NCBI GenBank assembly: GCA_965262255.1
Contig: OZ253505.1
Coordinates: 3,720,001-3,784,000, forward strand
DNA: 64,000 nucleotides
DNA from: JANQQC01 sp965262255
Lineage (GTDB): Bacteria; Pseudomonadota; Alphaproteobacteria; Caulobacterales; Hyphomonadaceae
Reading direction: 5' to 3'
In this document: piece after piece, positions 1 through 8,461 of the stretch
Position numbering within the stretch: the first letter of the stretch is position 1
How the letters are laid out: every line of letters starts with the position of its first letter
The notes under the pieces: generated by a model
Seen by the model: only the letters and a program-made list of their open reading frames with translations
Database searches by the model: none
Told to the model about the DNA's origin: nothing
Position numbers and translations under genes: made by a program

Positions 1-1058
1 ATCTCTTTATCCGCCGGCAAAGACACAACTCCCGTCACGTCTGTCGTCCGGAAGTAGAACTGCGGACGATAGTTCGAGAAGAACGGAGTATGTCGACCGC
101 CTTCTTCTTTCTTGAGAATGTAGACCTCGGCTTCAAACTTGGTATGCGGAGTAATAGAACCTGGCGCACAAAGAACCTGACCGCGTTCTACGCCGTCTCG
201 CTCGATTCCACGGATCAGACACCCAACATTGTCACCCGCTTGACCTTGATCAAGCAGTTTTCGGAACATCTCAACACCCGTACAAGTCGTCTTCTTGGTA
301 TCTCTGATACCGACTATCTCGATTTCATCACCGACTTTGATGATTCCTGTCTCAACTCGGCCAGTAACAACTGTTCCCCGACCTGAAATTGAGAAAACAT
401 CCTCCACCGGCATCAAGAACGGCTTATCAAGAGGACGTTCCGGAGTAGGAATACTGTCATCAACCGCGGCCATCAGCTCGAATATCTTATCTTTACCAAT
501 GGCATCGTCGCGTCTTTCAAGTGCGGCCAAGGCAGAACCTGAAACAATTGGAATATCATCCCCTTCGAAACCATACTCGGTGAGAAGTTCTCTGACTTCC
601 ATTTCGACAAGTTCTAGAAGCTCGTCGTCGTCAACCTGGTCAACTTTATTCAAAAAGACAACTAAAGCAGGAACGCCAACCTGACGCGCCAGTAGAATAT
701 GCTCCCGAGTCTGAGGCATTGGGCCATCAGCTGCGTTCACGACCAAGATAGCTCCGTCCATCTGTGCCGCGCCAGTGATCATATTCTTCACATAGTCCGC
801 GTGACCAGGGCAATCGACGTGTGCATAGTGTCGACTATCCGTCTCATATTCGACATGAGCAGTGTTGATCGTAATTCCGCGAGCTTTCTCTTCCGGTGCA
901 CTATCAATCTCTTCGTACGACCTTACGTCTCCACCACCTGCTTTCTCAGCGAGAATCATCGTGATCGCCGCCGTCAGCGTAGTTTTACCGTGGTCAACGT
1001 GTCCGATCGTACCGATGTTGACATGTGGTTTAGTGCGTTCAAACTTTTCTTTGGCCAT
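1..1058 (-). CDS. tuf: Elongation factor Tu (3' end outside window)
   Basis: EF-Tu, the GTPase that delivers aminoacyl-tRNA to the ribosomal A site. Reading the minus strand from ATG at 1058 gives an N-terminus starting MAKEKFERTKPHVNIGTIGH, followed by the P-loop GHVDHGKT. Further on come the NKVDQ guanine-specificity motif and the domain-2/3 segment KEEGGRHTPFFSNYRPQFYF, typical of alphaproteobacterial EF-Tu. About 352 of the usual 390-odd residues are visible, and the gene runs off the left edge with no stop. A strong Shine-Dalgarno (AAGGAG) lies just upstream of the ATG. The call is essentially certain; whether this is the only tuf copy cannot be seen. Confidence 0.97.
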   Translation of the reverse strand, partial: MAKEKFERTKPHVNIGTIGHVDHGKTTLTAAITMILAEKAGGGDVRSYEEIDSAPEEKARGITINTAHVEYETDSRHYAHVDCPGHADYVKNMITGAAQMDGAILVVNAADGPMPQTREHILLARQVGVPALVVFLNKVDQVDDDELLELVEMEVRELLTEYGFEGDDIPIVSGSALAALERRDDAIGKDKIFELMAAVDDSIPTPERPLDKPFLMPVEDVFSISGRGTVVTGRVETGIIKVGDEIEIVGIRDTKKTTCTGVEMFRKLLDQGQAGDNVGCLIRGIERDGVERGQVLCAPGSITPHTKFEAEVYILKKEEGGRHTPFFSNYRPQFYFRTTDVTGVVSLPADKE

Positions 1059-1243
1059 GAGCCTACTCCTTAGTAATCCTCAGAAAGGATCAGATAGAAT
1101 TTATATCTTTAGGGGAATTTCAATTGCAGATTGCAATTTGTTAAAGAGTGCATTTATACCTTTACTGATAAAATTTCAAGGGCAAAGTTGTGATATTTTG
1201 AATAAATGTGCAAATTTCTTACCCGAACATCTGAGTTAATCGA

Positions 1244-2806
1244 ATGAACCACACAATTTTGGTTGAGCACGCCAAACGTCTCAACGACTCTTCATTAAGA
1301 GATATTGCAGAGAGGCGATTAGAGAATTCAACCTTATCGGTCGCAGGGTGGACAGTTAATACTGCGCGACAAAAGATTGACCTAAAAGCTGAACAGGCCC
1401 TACTTCAGTTTGGTAAAGCGATAGATTTAAAAAACTCGATTCAGTGTCTGTTTAATGGCGAAGTTGTAAACCCTTCTGAAGATCGCCCAGCACTACACTG
1501 GGCTCTTCGATGCAAAGACCCTTCATTCGCGGTCGCAAGACAGGTTAGAGAAAGTCTACTGGCTCCGCTCGAATTTGCCGAGGCCATCAGGGACGGTAGG
1601 ATTCTAGCAGCTTGCGGCAAAAGGTATGAGGCCATTATTCACATAGGAATTGGTGGGTCTGACCTAGGCCCAAGGTTACTTTATGATACCTTCTACAAGG
1701 AACGTGATCGGCGATTTGAATTGAGATTCTGCGCGAATTTTGATCCGTTAGACTTCGAGTTAGCTGCAGACGGGCTTAACCCAGAAACCACTCTTATTAT
1801 TGGGGTATCTAAGTCATTTCAAACAGAGGAGACTGTGTACAACCTAAACCGTGCACGTAAATGGTTGATCTCATCTTTGAAGTATAATTGGAGTAACAAT
1901 GTCGCAATAGTAACGTCTAAACAAAAACTAGCAGAACAGTGGCTTGAACGTTCAAACGGAAATATCTTTACCATTCCCGAAAGTGTTGGAGGCAGGTACT
2001 CAATATGGTCAGCCGGTTCTCTTTCCTGCTTTATCGCTCTCGGAACAGATCTAATCAAAGAGGTTCTATACGGAGCAGAATTAGCTGATCAGCACGTTAT
2101 GCATGAGAGAATCGAAACCAATGTCGCTATGAGGTTGGCATTGGTTGACTATTGGAATGCAAGCATAATGAACTACCCTATGCGAGTTGAACTGGTGTAT
2201 TCTAGGCGGTTACGATTGCTTCCAGCCTATTTACAACAGTTAGAGATGGAATCCAATGGTAAATCTGTAACAACTGACGGGGTAAAGCTAGACACCCCCA
2301 CAGCACCTGCAGTTTGGGGTGGTGAGGGAACGAACGGACAGCATTCTTATCATCAGTGGTTGCATCAAAGTTCTCAATCCGTACCAAGCGAGTTTCTAAT
2401 TGCTACAGAACATGCAGGAGACATCGAAGGTCAAACCAGTCTCGTTGCAAACGCTTTTGCTCAAGCTGAAGTCTTAGCAGAAGGTAAGTCTTTGAGGCAA
2501 TTTCAAACTGATACTAGCAATTTTTCTACCCAACTCGCTAAACAAAAAGAGTTAAAAGGTTCAAGACCCTCCACTGTTATAATGACTAACCGGTTTACAC
2601 CTATAGCGTTCGGCAGTTTAATTGCTCTAATGGAACATCGTACTTACTTAGCCGGCCGGCTATGGAGGTTAAATTCGTTCGATCAGTGGGGTGTTGAACA
2701 GGGGAAACAGATCGCAAAACAGATAAAACTGGTCTTATCTGAGAAAAAAACGACAAACAATCGTGTTACTCAACATTTAGTTAATTCATCAATGCATAAC
2801 TTGTAG
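1244..2806 (+). CDS. pgi: Glucose-6-phosphate isomerase
   Basis: Interconverts glucose-6-phosphate and fructose-6-phosphate in the cytoplasm (glycolysis/gluconeogenesis). At 520 residues it has normal family length. Visible family motifs are GIGGSDLGP (about residues 135-143), the second signature GGRYSIWSAGSL, WGGEGTNGQHSYHQ (catalytic His region), EHRTYLAGRLW and the C-terminal motif SFDQWGVEQGKQ with the catalytic Lys. It is divergently arranged to tuf with about 185 bp between the two starts. The next gene converges from the other strand, so pgi is probably a single transcription unit. Confidence 0.96.
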   Translation: MNHTILVEHAKRLNDSSLRDIAERRLENSTLSVAGWTVNTARQKIDLKAEQALLQFGKAIDLKNSIQCLFNGEVVNPSEDRPALHWALRCKDPSFAVARQVRESLLAPLEFAEAIRDGRILAACGKRYEAIIHIGIGGSDLGPRLLYDTFYKERDRRFELRFCANFDPLDFELAADGLNPETTLIIGVSKSFQTEETVYNLNRARKWLISSLKYNWSNNVAIVTSKQKLAEQWLERSNGNIFTIPESVGGRYSIWSAGSLSCFIALGTDLIKEVLYGAELADQHVMHERIETNVAMRLALVDYWNASIMNYPMRVELVYSRRLRLLPAYLQQLEMESNGKSVTTDGVKLDTPTAPAVWGGEGTNGQHSYHQWLHQSSQSVPSEFLIATEHAGDIEGQTSLVANAFAQAEVLAEGKSLRQFQTDTSNFSTQLAKQKELKGSRPSTVIMTNRFTPIAFGSLIALMEHRTYLAGRLWRLNSFDQWGVEQGKQIAKQIKLVLSEKKTTNNRVTQHLVNSSMHNL

Positions 2807-3043
2807 GTAAAACAATCAACAGTAGCACATAGCTTACAGTGTCATATCTAAATTCCTAAATATGTTTTAACTCGTTTCAACCATTCTACAAATCAAGGTA
2901 TCAATATAACGATTCTCTAAAACCACACCTTTGAGCATCTCATCTTAGAGCGTTCTACCTTCAATTTGCCTCGATTCAGGTGTTCTGAAAGAAGAGAATG
3001 GACTACTTGTTCAGGAATTGCTCCAGTTACTTTACTCGACATA

Positions 3044-4387
3044 TCACCAAACCGTTGGAAACATTCGATTACTTTCCAACGTGTTGACATTCTTGGGTAA
3101 AGTGGGGCATGTTCCATTTTTACGATACTGTAAGGCGGCTCCCAATAGGTTTTCCTCCTTTGAACCTAGTTTTTGTGTAAGGTCATCTTCAACATAGCAA
3201 CCCTTTACAGAAATTCCTTTTTTAGTTGGTGAATTTTCTGGTTTGAACCCATCAAAATAATCACCAAACTTTTTGTTATTTAGAAACCTAAACTCAGGTA
3301 CAAAATACTTAATTCCACAAGATCCATAATAACTCCCGTAGTAGGGCCTCCCGCACGTTCCAGTCCCAACTAAAATTACTTCAAAGTCTATCCCCAATAA
3401 ACTATTTATTAGTATCTCAGAAATTCCACAAGTTTCCTCAGATGTTAAAATAAAGACCCTTTCCAAATTCAAAACCGGTTTCAGCTTCGTAGTGTATAGT
3501 TCTGCGTTAGGATTCATACCTTGCCAATACATTAACCAAACAAAATACCCATAACCAAAAAATGCCTTCCAACAAGGATACAACCTTTTGCAAGAGTCTA
3601 AGAACGGTACAGTATTATTATGAAAACTTTTCTCCAAATTATTAGATGTGTGTAAATAGGTACCAAAATTCTTATTCGTAGTAGGAACTTCACCTGTTAT
3701 TAAGTAAGCAAGCTGAGACGCATACACTATACTTCCATTCTTTGTATATCGTAAATCTAAGATTAAATCCGAAACCTCATTACTGAGTTTTGTAAACTTA
3801 TTGACAAATAACGAGTATAATTCGTCCGTAATACCTACTCCGTCAAAACGCTTTGGTTGTAGATTTGCAAGAGCTAAATAAGCTATGTTCTGATTATCTA
3901 ACTCTAAAAGACTAATTGATATGTGATTTTCTGCTGTAAACCGAAACGATTCAAGTACAACTCTTTTCTCCTTTCCAGTTTTTCTATCTAAAAAAACAAA
4001 ATTTGTACTTCTAGGGTCACTAGTTCCACCGGTTGCGGTATTCAGCGGAGTCGGTGGAAAAAGAATCTCGAACAGTTTTCTTCTAGATGAACTATCATTA
4101 ACTTCCTCTATCCGAACATCCCCCACCTGCACAAGCCTATCGCCCCTTCTGATACCTTTGTTATAAGATGCACTATTTGCACGATCTAAATACTTTACAA
4201 TCACGTGAGTTTTTGTATCGTCTCGGATTATCCTCCAGTTTATTCCAAAAGAGGCATTTCGTTGAATGTTATTGTAGTTTACAAACTCACTTTCAACAAT
4301 CGAATCGACATACTTACCATCTTTTAATTCCTTTACCGAATGTGCTGACTTCATTAGTTTTTCATAGTAACTATCGGATCCTGTCAT
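3044..4387 (-). pseudogene. S41 (C-terminal processing) protease-like, main body of a broken gene
   Basis: Carries a PDZ-like region (about residues 47-95, GIRRGDRLVQVGD) and an S41 tail-specific protease fold: LDLRYTKNGS (residues 219-228) and TSEETCGISEILINSLLG (from 315). In the related S41 lipoproteins (from memory) the nucleophile segment reads TCSASE and the lysine segment GKPYG. Here the serine position is Gly321 and the lysine position is Arg347 (TCGRPYYG), so both catalytic residues appear lost. The reading frame is continuous with the lipoprotein ORF upstream (4406-4951) except for one in-frame TAA at 4406-4408, six codons before this ATG. I read the two as one former gene. Independent translation from the ATG at 4387 cannot be excluded, but no clear RBS is seen. 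Confidence 0.7.
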
Positions 4388-4405
4388 ATTTTTTAAATGT
4401 TGGGA

Positions 4406-4951
4406 TTAGTTCTTTGGACTCCTAACATAATCGTATGGGTTAAGATCAATGATTTGCTTGTTAAGAAAACTGTTTTCTTCAATTTTAGAGCGAATATAAA
4501 ACAGTTCGTGGACTTCAGAACCCAACTTAACTTCTGTGTGCTTTACTGCATCAGGGAAAGCACACGAATCATAGAGTTCAGAACTAAAATAGTATTTTCT
4601 GCGCCAAACAAGTTCCGTACCTGTTCCCTTTGAAGTGTCTATACTATTCTTAACTGTCTGTGAGGAAGAATTCGAGGGATCGTCCTGTCGCCGTTTCGAA
4701 GCATCTGACGTAGTAGAGGTGCTATTAGACGAACGTTTAGTATCTGTCGAAGAAGCTGGGCTCTTTGATCCGTCAGGTGGAATGGACGAAAAATCTGATC
4801 CAATACTTCCCGTCGAGCTTGAAGTTTGGCCTGTTGAAAAAAAACTTGACTCCTCCGAAGAGTTACTACTACAAGCAACGAGATTGATTACTACAAATAT
4901 TATCAGCAAACAAATACGGCCAATTCTAAACTCTATATTTCTTACTGACAT
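4406..4951 (-). pseudogene. Lipoprotein N-terminal part of the broken S41-like gene
   Basis: Starts best at ATG 4951, preceded by GGAG. It gives a type II signal peptide with lipobox LVACSS, then a long Ser/Thr-rich linker and a folded tail (about 70 residues) ending at TAA 4406-4408. The same frame continues after the stop into the PDZ-S41 body at 4387. The tail FFYIR-like segment and DLNPYDY match the place where related S41 lipoproteins have their conserved N-terminal helical region (inference from remembered family architecture). Alternative reading: a free-standing small lipoprotein. The in-frame continuation makes a nonsense-disrupted gene more likely. Confidence 0.6.
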
Positions 4952-4992
4952 TGTCTCTACTCCGGTATAAAGAACTACCAAAAAATTTTTCT

Positions 4993-5325
4993 CTAAAAAC
5001 CTTCAGTATAACCCTGGAAATCTCTATACTCGACATCATAGTCAAAAACACTATACCGAGGATTAATTTCGAAATTTACAGGATCGTTGTTTCTTATATC
5101 GTAAAGATTTATATCCGTACTAAAATTCATATTCTTATTGAAATTTCGACTCTTATTTGGTGTTATAAACCGTCCGATATATGGCTCGTAATACCCAGAT
5201 TCCACAAAGTAAAACAACTTAGTTTCAGGATCCAGGGTACTATTTCTAAAAAGCGGTCGCTTAGGCACTTCGCTTGTTTCATTAGAAATAGCAGAAACTG
5301 CGTTGGGGTGTAATATCTGTCCCAT
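4993..5325 (-). CDS. Orphan RHS repeat-associated core tip (remnant)
   Basis: The 110-residue product carries the hallmarks of the RHS core C-terminus: LDPETKLFYF, GYYEPYIGRFITP and NLYDIRNNDPVNFEINP. These correspond to the usual DPETGLYYLRARYYDP, GRFISPD and NLYAYVGNNPVN patterns. In full RHS/YD-repeat toxins this segment closes the shell just before the variable toxin tip; here the shell is missing and only about 35 residues follow. No signal peptide is seen. It lies 42 bp upstream of the broken S41-like lipoprotein gene on the same strand. It is most likely a leftover RHS tip or displaced cassette; expression is unknown. Confidence 0.6.
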   Translation of the reverse strand: MGQILHPNAVSAISNETSEVPKRPLFRNSTLDPETKLFYFVESGYYEPYIGRFITPNKSRNFNKNMNFSTDINLYDIRNNDPVNFEINPRYSVFDYDVEYRDFQGYTEGF

Positions 5326-5475
5326 AATTGTTTCCTAAAGATAGAATTGCTGTATAATGGCAGTATATCATCCTGACACCCTGTTTGCGGGACTAAACAC
5401 CTAGCTTAGTCTACAATGACCAGGAAAATAATAAACGTGCGGTCTACTGCTGACAAAATCCTTCGTCAAAGTGCT

Positions 5476-6723
5476 TCAAACTCGCTCCACAATGACAGCA
5501 GGGGCCATGCCTCCCGCAGCGCACATAGTCACCAAACCACGTTGCTTACCTTGACGCTCTAGCTCGTCGACAACCGTACCGATCAATATCGATCCCGTCG
5601 CACCAATGGGATGACCGAGAGCCATCGCGCCACCATTAACATTTACCTTTTCCCGATCGACATTCATCTTGCGTATAAATCGCTCAGTTACCACAGAAAA
5701 AGCTTCATTAACTTCCCACAGATCAATTTCTTCAACAGTTAGGCCGGCCTTCTCCAATACCTTCTGCGCGGCCGGGACTGGCGCATTGAGCATCAAAGTC
5801 GGGCAATCTCCCATATTCGCCGTCGCCACGATTCGCGCTCGAGGGGTCCAGCCATTTTCCTTCAAAGCTTGCTCAGACGCAATCAAGATTGCCGCCGCTC
5901 CGTCGACAACGCCAGAGGAATTACCAGCGTGGTGAACATGATTGATACCCGATTCTTTTAACTCAGGATACTTTTGAGTTACCAGTGACCCGTAAGTATT
6001 CCCTTGATCATCAACCGGAATTCCTGCAAACATATCGAAAACGGTTTTTAAACCGCTGAGTGATTCCAAAGTCGTATTTGGACGTGGAAACTCCTCCTTG
6101 TCCAGAGCTAATGAGCCGTCCTCATTATGAACAGGAACTAACGATCGATCAAATCGACCTTCGTTAATTGCTCTTGCGGCCCTTTGTTGACTTACGACTG
6201 CTAATTTATCAACATCCTCGCGACTAATACCTTCAAGTGTCGCCACTGCATCAGCGCAGACCCCCTGCTGAGATTGTGGATGCTTCGCACGTAACCTAAG
6301 ATTTCCCGCATCGATCATAGGAGGAACGCTAGGGTCAGATGTCGCTGATGTATAGCTCATCATCTCCGTACCTCCAGCAATGACAACATCCTCCATACCC
6401 GCCATAACTTGTGCAGATGCCAGATTCACACTTGTAATCCCAGATCCACAAAACCGATCTAATGTAACGCCAGATGCCTTTATGTCGTATCCCGCATCAA
6501 GTGCAGCCATACGTCCTATATCCGCTCCTTGCGCACCTCGCTGAGAACTTGTTCCCCAAATAATGTCTTCCACTTTTGAAGTGTCAAGGTTATTGCGGTC
6601 GCGTATAGCACTCAAGACCGTGGCAGCGAGATGTTGTGGGTGGAGATGGGCTAACGCACCCTTTCCCTGCTTCCCGATCCCTCGTGGGGTTCTACAAGTA
6701 TCGACTATGTATGCTTCTGGCAT
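5476..6723 (-). CDS. Acetyl-CoA C-acyltransferase (thiolase)
   Basis: Thiolase that condenses or cleaves acyl-CoA at the beta-keto position (fatty-acid beta-oxidation or acetoacetyl-CoA formation). At 415 residues it is slightly longer than typical thiolases. Visible are the nucleophile Cys in DRFCGSGITSVNLA, the WEVNEAFSVV motif, the His in NGGAMALGHPIGATG, and the second catalytic Cys in CAAGGMAPAVIVERV. The start ATG at 6723 has GAGGAG upstream. The acyl-CoA dehydrogenase at 44564-45733 could feed the same pathway. Family assignment is firm; acyl-chain specificity cannot be read. Confidence 0.92.
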   Translation of the reverse strand: MPEAYIVDTCRTPRGIGKQGKGALAHLHPQHLAATVLSAIRDRNNLDTSKVEDIIWGTSSQRGAQGADIGRMAALDAGYDIKASGVTLDRFCGSGITSVNLASAQVMAGMEDVVIAGGTEMMSYTSATSDPSVPPMIDAGNLRLRAKHPQSQQGVCADAVATLEGISREDVDKLAVVSQQRAARAINEGRFDRSLVPVHNEDGSLALDKEEFPRPNTTLESLSGLKTVFDMFAGIPVDDQGNTYGSLVTQKYPELKESGINHVHHAGNSSGVVDGAAAILIASEQALKENGWTPRARIVATANMGDCPTLMLNAPVPAAQKVLEKAGLTVEEIDLWEVNEAFSVVTERFIRKMNVDREKVNVNGGAMALGHPIGATGSILIGTVVDELERQGKQRGLVTMCAAGGMAPAVIVERV

Positions 6724-6870
6724 ATGCTACTCCTCATTAGTAGTTGTGGCAAAGGTAATACACTTTAAAAGAAAGTTATAGGTTCCAATGATATACTGCA
6801 CCGCTCGAATCTCAAAGTTTGAATAGCAATCTAGGTTGCCCGACTCGAAAATTTCGATGAATGCAACCCA

Positions 6871-7293
6871 TTACTCATACTCGAACTTCGACAAAATTGC
6901 ACCAGCTATGGCGAAATTTACTAACAAATGTCCGCCCACCTGAAGTGCCCCTAATAGATCATGATATGGCCCATAGGCAAAATGATAGGATACAGGAGGA
7001 ACTGCAATAAACAGTGCCAGCACAAGCGAAAATTTAAGGCAGTTCTGAAGCCCTCGAACGCCTGCCCATTTCAATAGCAGCCCAATCCCAAACGCTATGG
7101 CAAATTCAAGAAAGAAACCGACGATTCGCCAGACGACACTTGTGTTTGTCTCCATATAGTCACTCTCAGCCCAACCAAAGGCTAGATTGTTCGCTCGAGG
7201 AAACAAAATTACAAACCATAAAAAACCAATACAAGTCATCGGTATCGCCGAAGCGAACACACCGAGCAGGTTTACTCCAAACAATCTAGGCAT
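6871..7293 (-). CDS. DUF1761-like four-helix membrane protein, paralog A
   Basis: About 140 residues with four predicted transmembrane helices. It begins MPRLFGVNLLGVFASA when read from ATG 7293, which matches both paralogs; a further Met at 7305 would add four residues. Shared features with the next two genes are the N-terminal MPRLxGVN, a central EFAIAFGIGLLLK helix, VPPVSYHFAYGPYHD and a C-terminal NFAIAGAILS. The pattern resembles the DUF1761 family, for which I know no established function. It is the first of three tandem copies on the minus strand (last in transcription order), about 100 bp after paralog B. Confidence 0.75.
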   Translation of the reverse strand: MPRLFGVNLLGVFASAIPMTCIGFLWFVILFPRANNLAFGWAESDYMETNTSVVWRIVGFFLEFAIAFGIGLLLKWAGVRGLQNCLKFSLVLALFIAVPPVSYHFAYGPYHDLLGALQVGGHLLVNFAIAGAILSKFEYE

Positions 7294-7393
7294 AACTTTT
7301 TCCAATAAAATTTACCAGCATTCTGTATTTGAACGATCTTTAGAACAGCTCGCTTCAACACTCTATGGGACGTCTATCAAAGTTCCAGTAAAC

Positions 7394-7804
7394 TTAATCA
7401 AACCTCGAAAGTATCGCACCCGCTATTGAAAAGTTCACCAGCAAATGCCCTGCTCCAGCCAGTGTTCCAGGTATTGAGTGGTATGGGCCATAAGCCAAGT
7501 GATAGGATACAGGAGGTATGGCAATCAGCAATGCCAACAAAAACGCAAAAATCACACAATCCTTTAGGCCTTTTACATCTGACAACTTCAACAAACGTGC
7601 AATTCCGAAGGCGATAACCAATTCAATGAAGAACCCAAGTATTCTCCAGTATTGATTCTGATTCGCGTACTCTTCCGGCGACCAACCATAGGCCCAAGCA
7701 TTAGCCTCAGGAAATATTCCTACGAACCAAATGTAACCACCGAGTAACATTGCGATCGCGGCTAAGATTACCCCAACTAGATTTACTCCAAGTAATCTAG
7801 GCAT
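7394..7804 (-). CDS. DUF1761-like membrane protein, paralog B
   Basis: A 136-residue protein with four hydrophobic segments, starting MPRLLGVNLVGVILAA at ATG 7804. It is closer to paralog A than to C: both share IPPVSYHLAYGPYHS and the NFSIAGAILSRF ending. The middle copy of three tandem paralogs, separated by about 100-140 bp gaps, so each copy may have its own leader. Function unknown; a membrane role is all the sequence supports. Confidence 0.78.
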   Translation of the reverse strand: MPRLLGVNLVGVILAAIAMLLGGYIWFVGIFPEANAWAYGWSPEEYANQNQYWRILGFFIELVIAFGIARLLKLSDVKGLKDCVIFAFLLALLIAIPPVSYHLAYGPYHSIPGTLAGAGHLLVNFSIAGAILSRFD

Positions 7805-7942
7805 GACCTAACTCCCTATTAGTGTAAAAAAAGTCCAAAGAAGTATAACAATACACCAATATCCCTCAACTTGCTTATTTCAGAACTAGTTTTCAATTCG
7901 CCTCTTCGTGAGAAGATTTGATTATTACTTGCTCCATCGTCC

Positions 7943-8353
7943 TCATTCAAATCGAGAAAATATCGCACCGGCAATGGCGAAGTTAACGATCATGTGTCCA
8001 CTCGAAATCAATAAACCTTCAAAAGAATGGTACGGTCCATACATAAAATTGTACGCAGAAATCGGAACGGCAATGAGAATCCCAAGCATCAATGTGAATT
8101 TCACGGACTCCCGCAAACCTGAAATTTTTCCAACTTTCAACATCTTACCAATTCCCAGCGCGATAATCAGCTCAATAACCAATCCACCCATCATCCAATA
8201 AGCGGAGTTTGGCCCAAAATCGTCTACACTGTAGCCGAAAGCTATTGTCATATAGTGAGTGAACATAACGGCGTAAATCAACGCACCGACGATAAACATT
8301 GCCAAACCAGCAAGTAAAATCCCTACAACGTTGACACCTAACAATCTAGGCAT
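7943..8353 (-). CDS. DUF1761-like membrane protein, paralog C
   Basis: A 136-residue four-helix membrane protein, MPRLLGVNVVGILLAG at the start and NFAIAGAIFSRFE at the end. The most diverged of the three tandem copies: the conserved loop reads VPISAYNFMYGPYHS instead of PPVSYH. It is first in transcription order and divergent from metG, with about 108 bp between the two starts, so this gap probably holds both promoters. Function unknown. Confidence 0.77.
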   Translation of the reverse strand: MPRLLGVNVVGILLAGLAMFIVGALIYAVMFTHYMTIAFGYSVDDFGPNSAYWMMGGLVIELIIALGIGKMLKVGKISGLRESVKFTLMLGILIAVPISAYNFMYGPYHSFEGLLISSGHMIVNFAIAGAIFSRFE

Positions 8354-8461
8354 AAAATCTCTCCCGTTATTGTGCTATATTGCATAACGCCTAAATTATT
8401 ACCACAAACTTGCCTCTTTTCAAAGTTTTATTGAAAATTTATTTGAATTTTATCTATTCTA

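Noticed and set aside
5381..5394. 14-mer CTGTTTGCGGGACT shared by the RHS remnant flank and both JAB leader copies
   Set aside because: A 14-base match in 64 kb is expected by chance a few times; flanking similarity does not extend.
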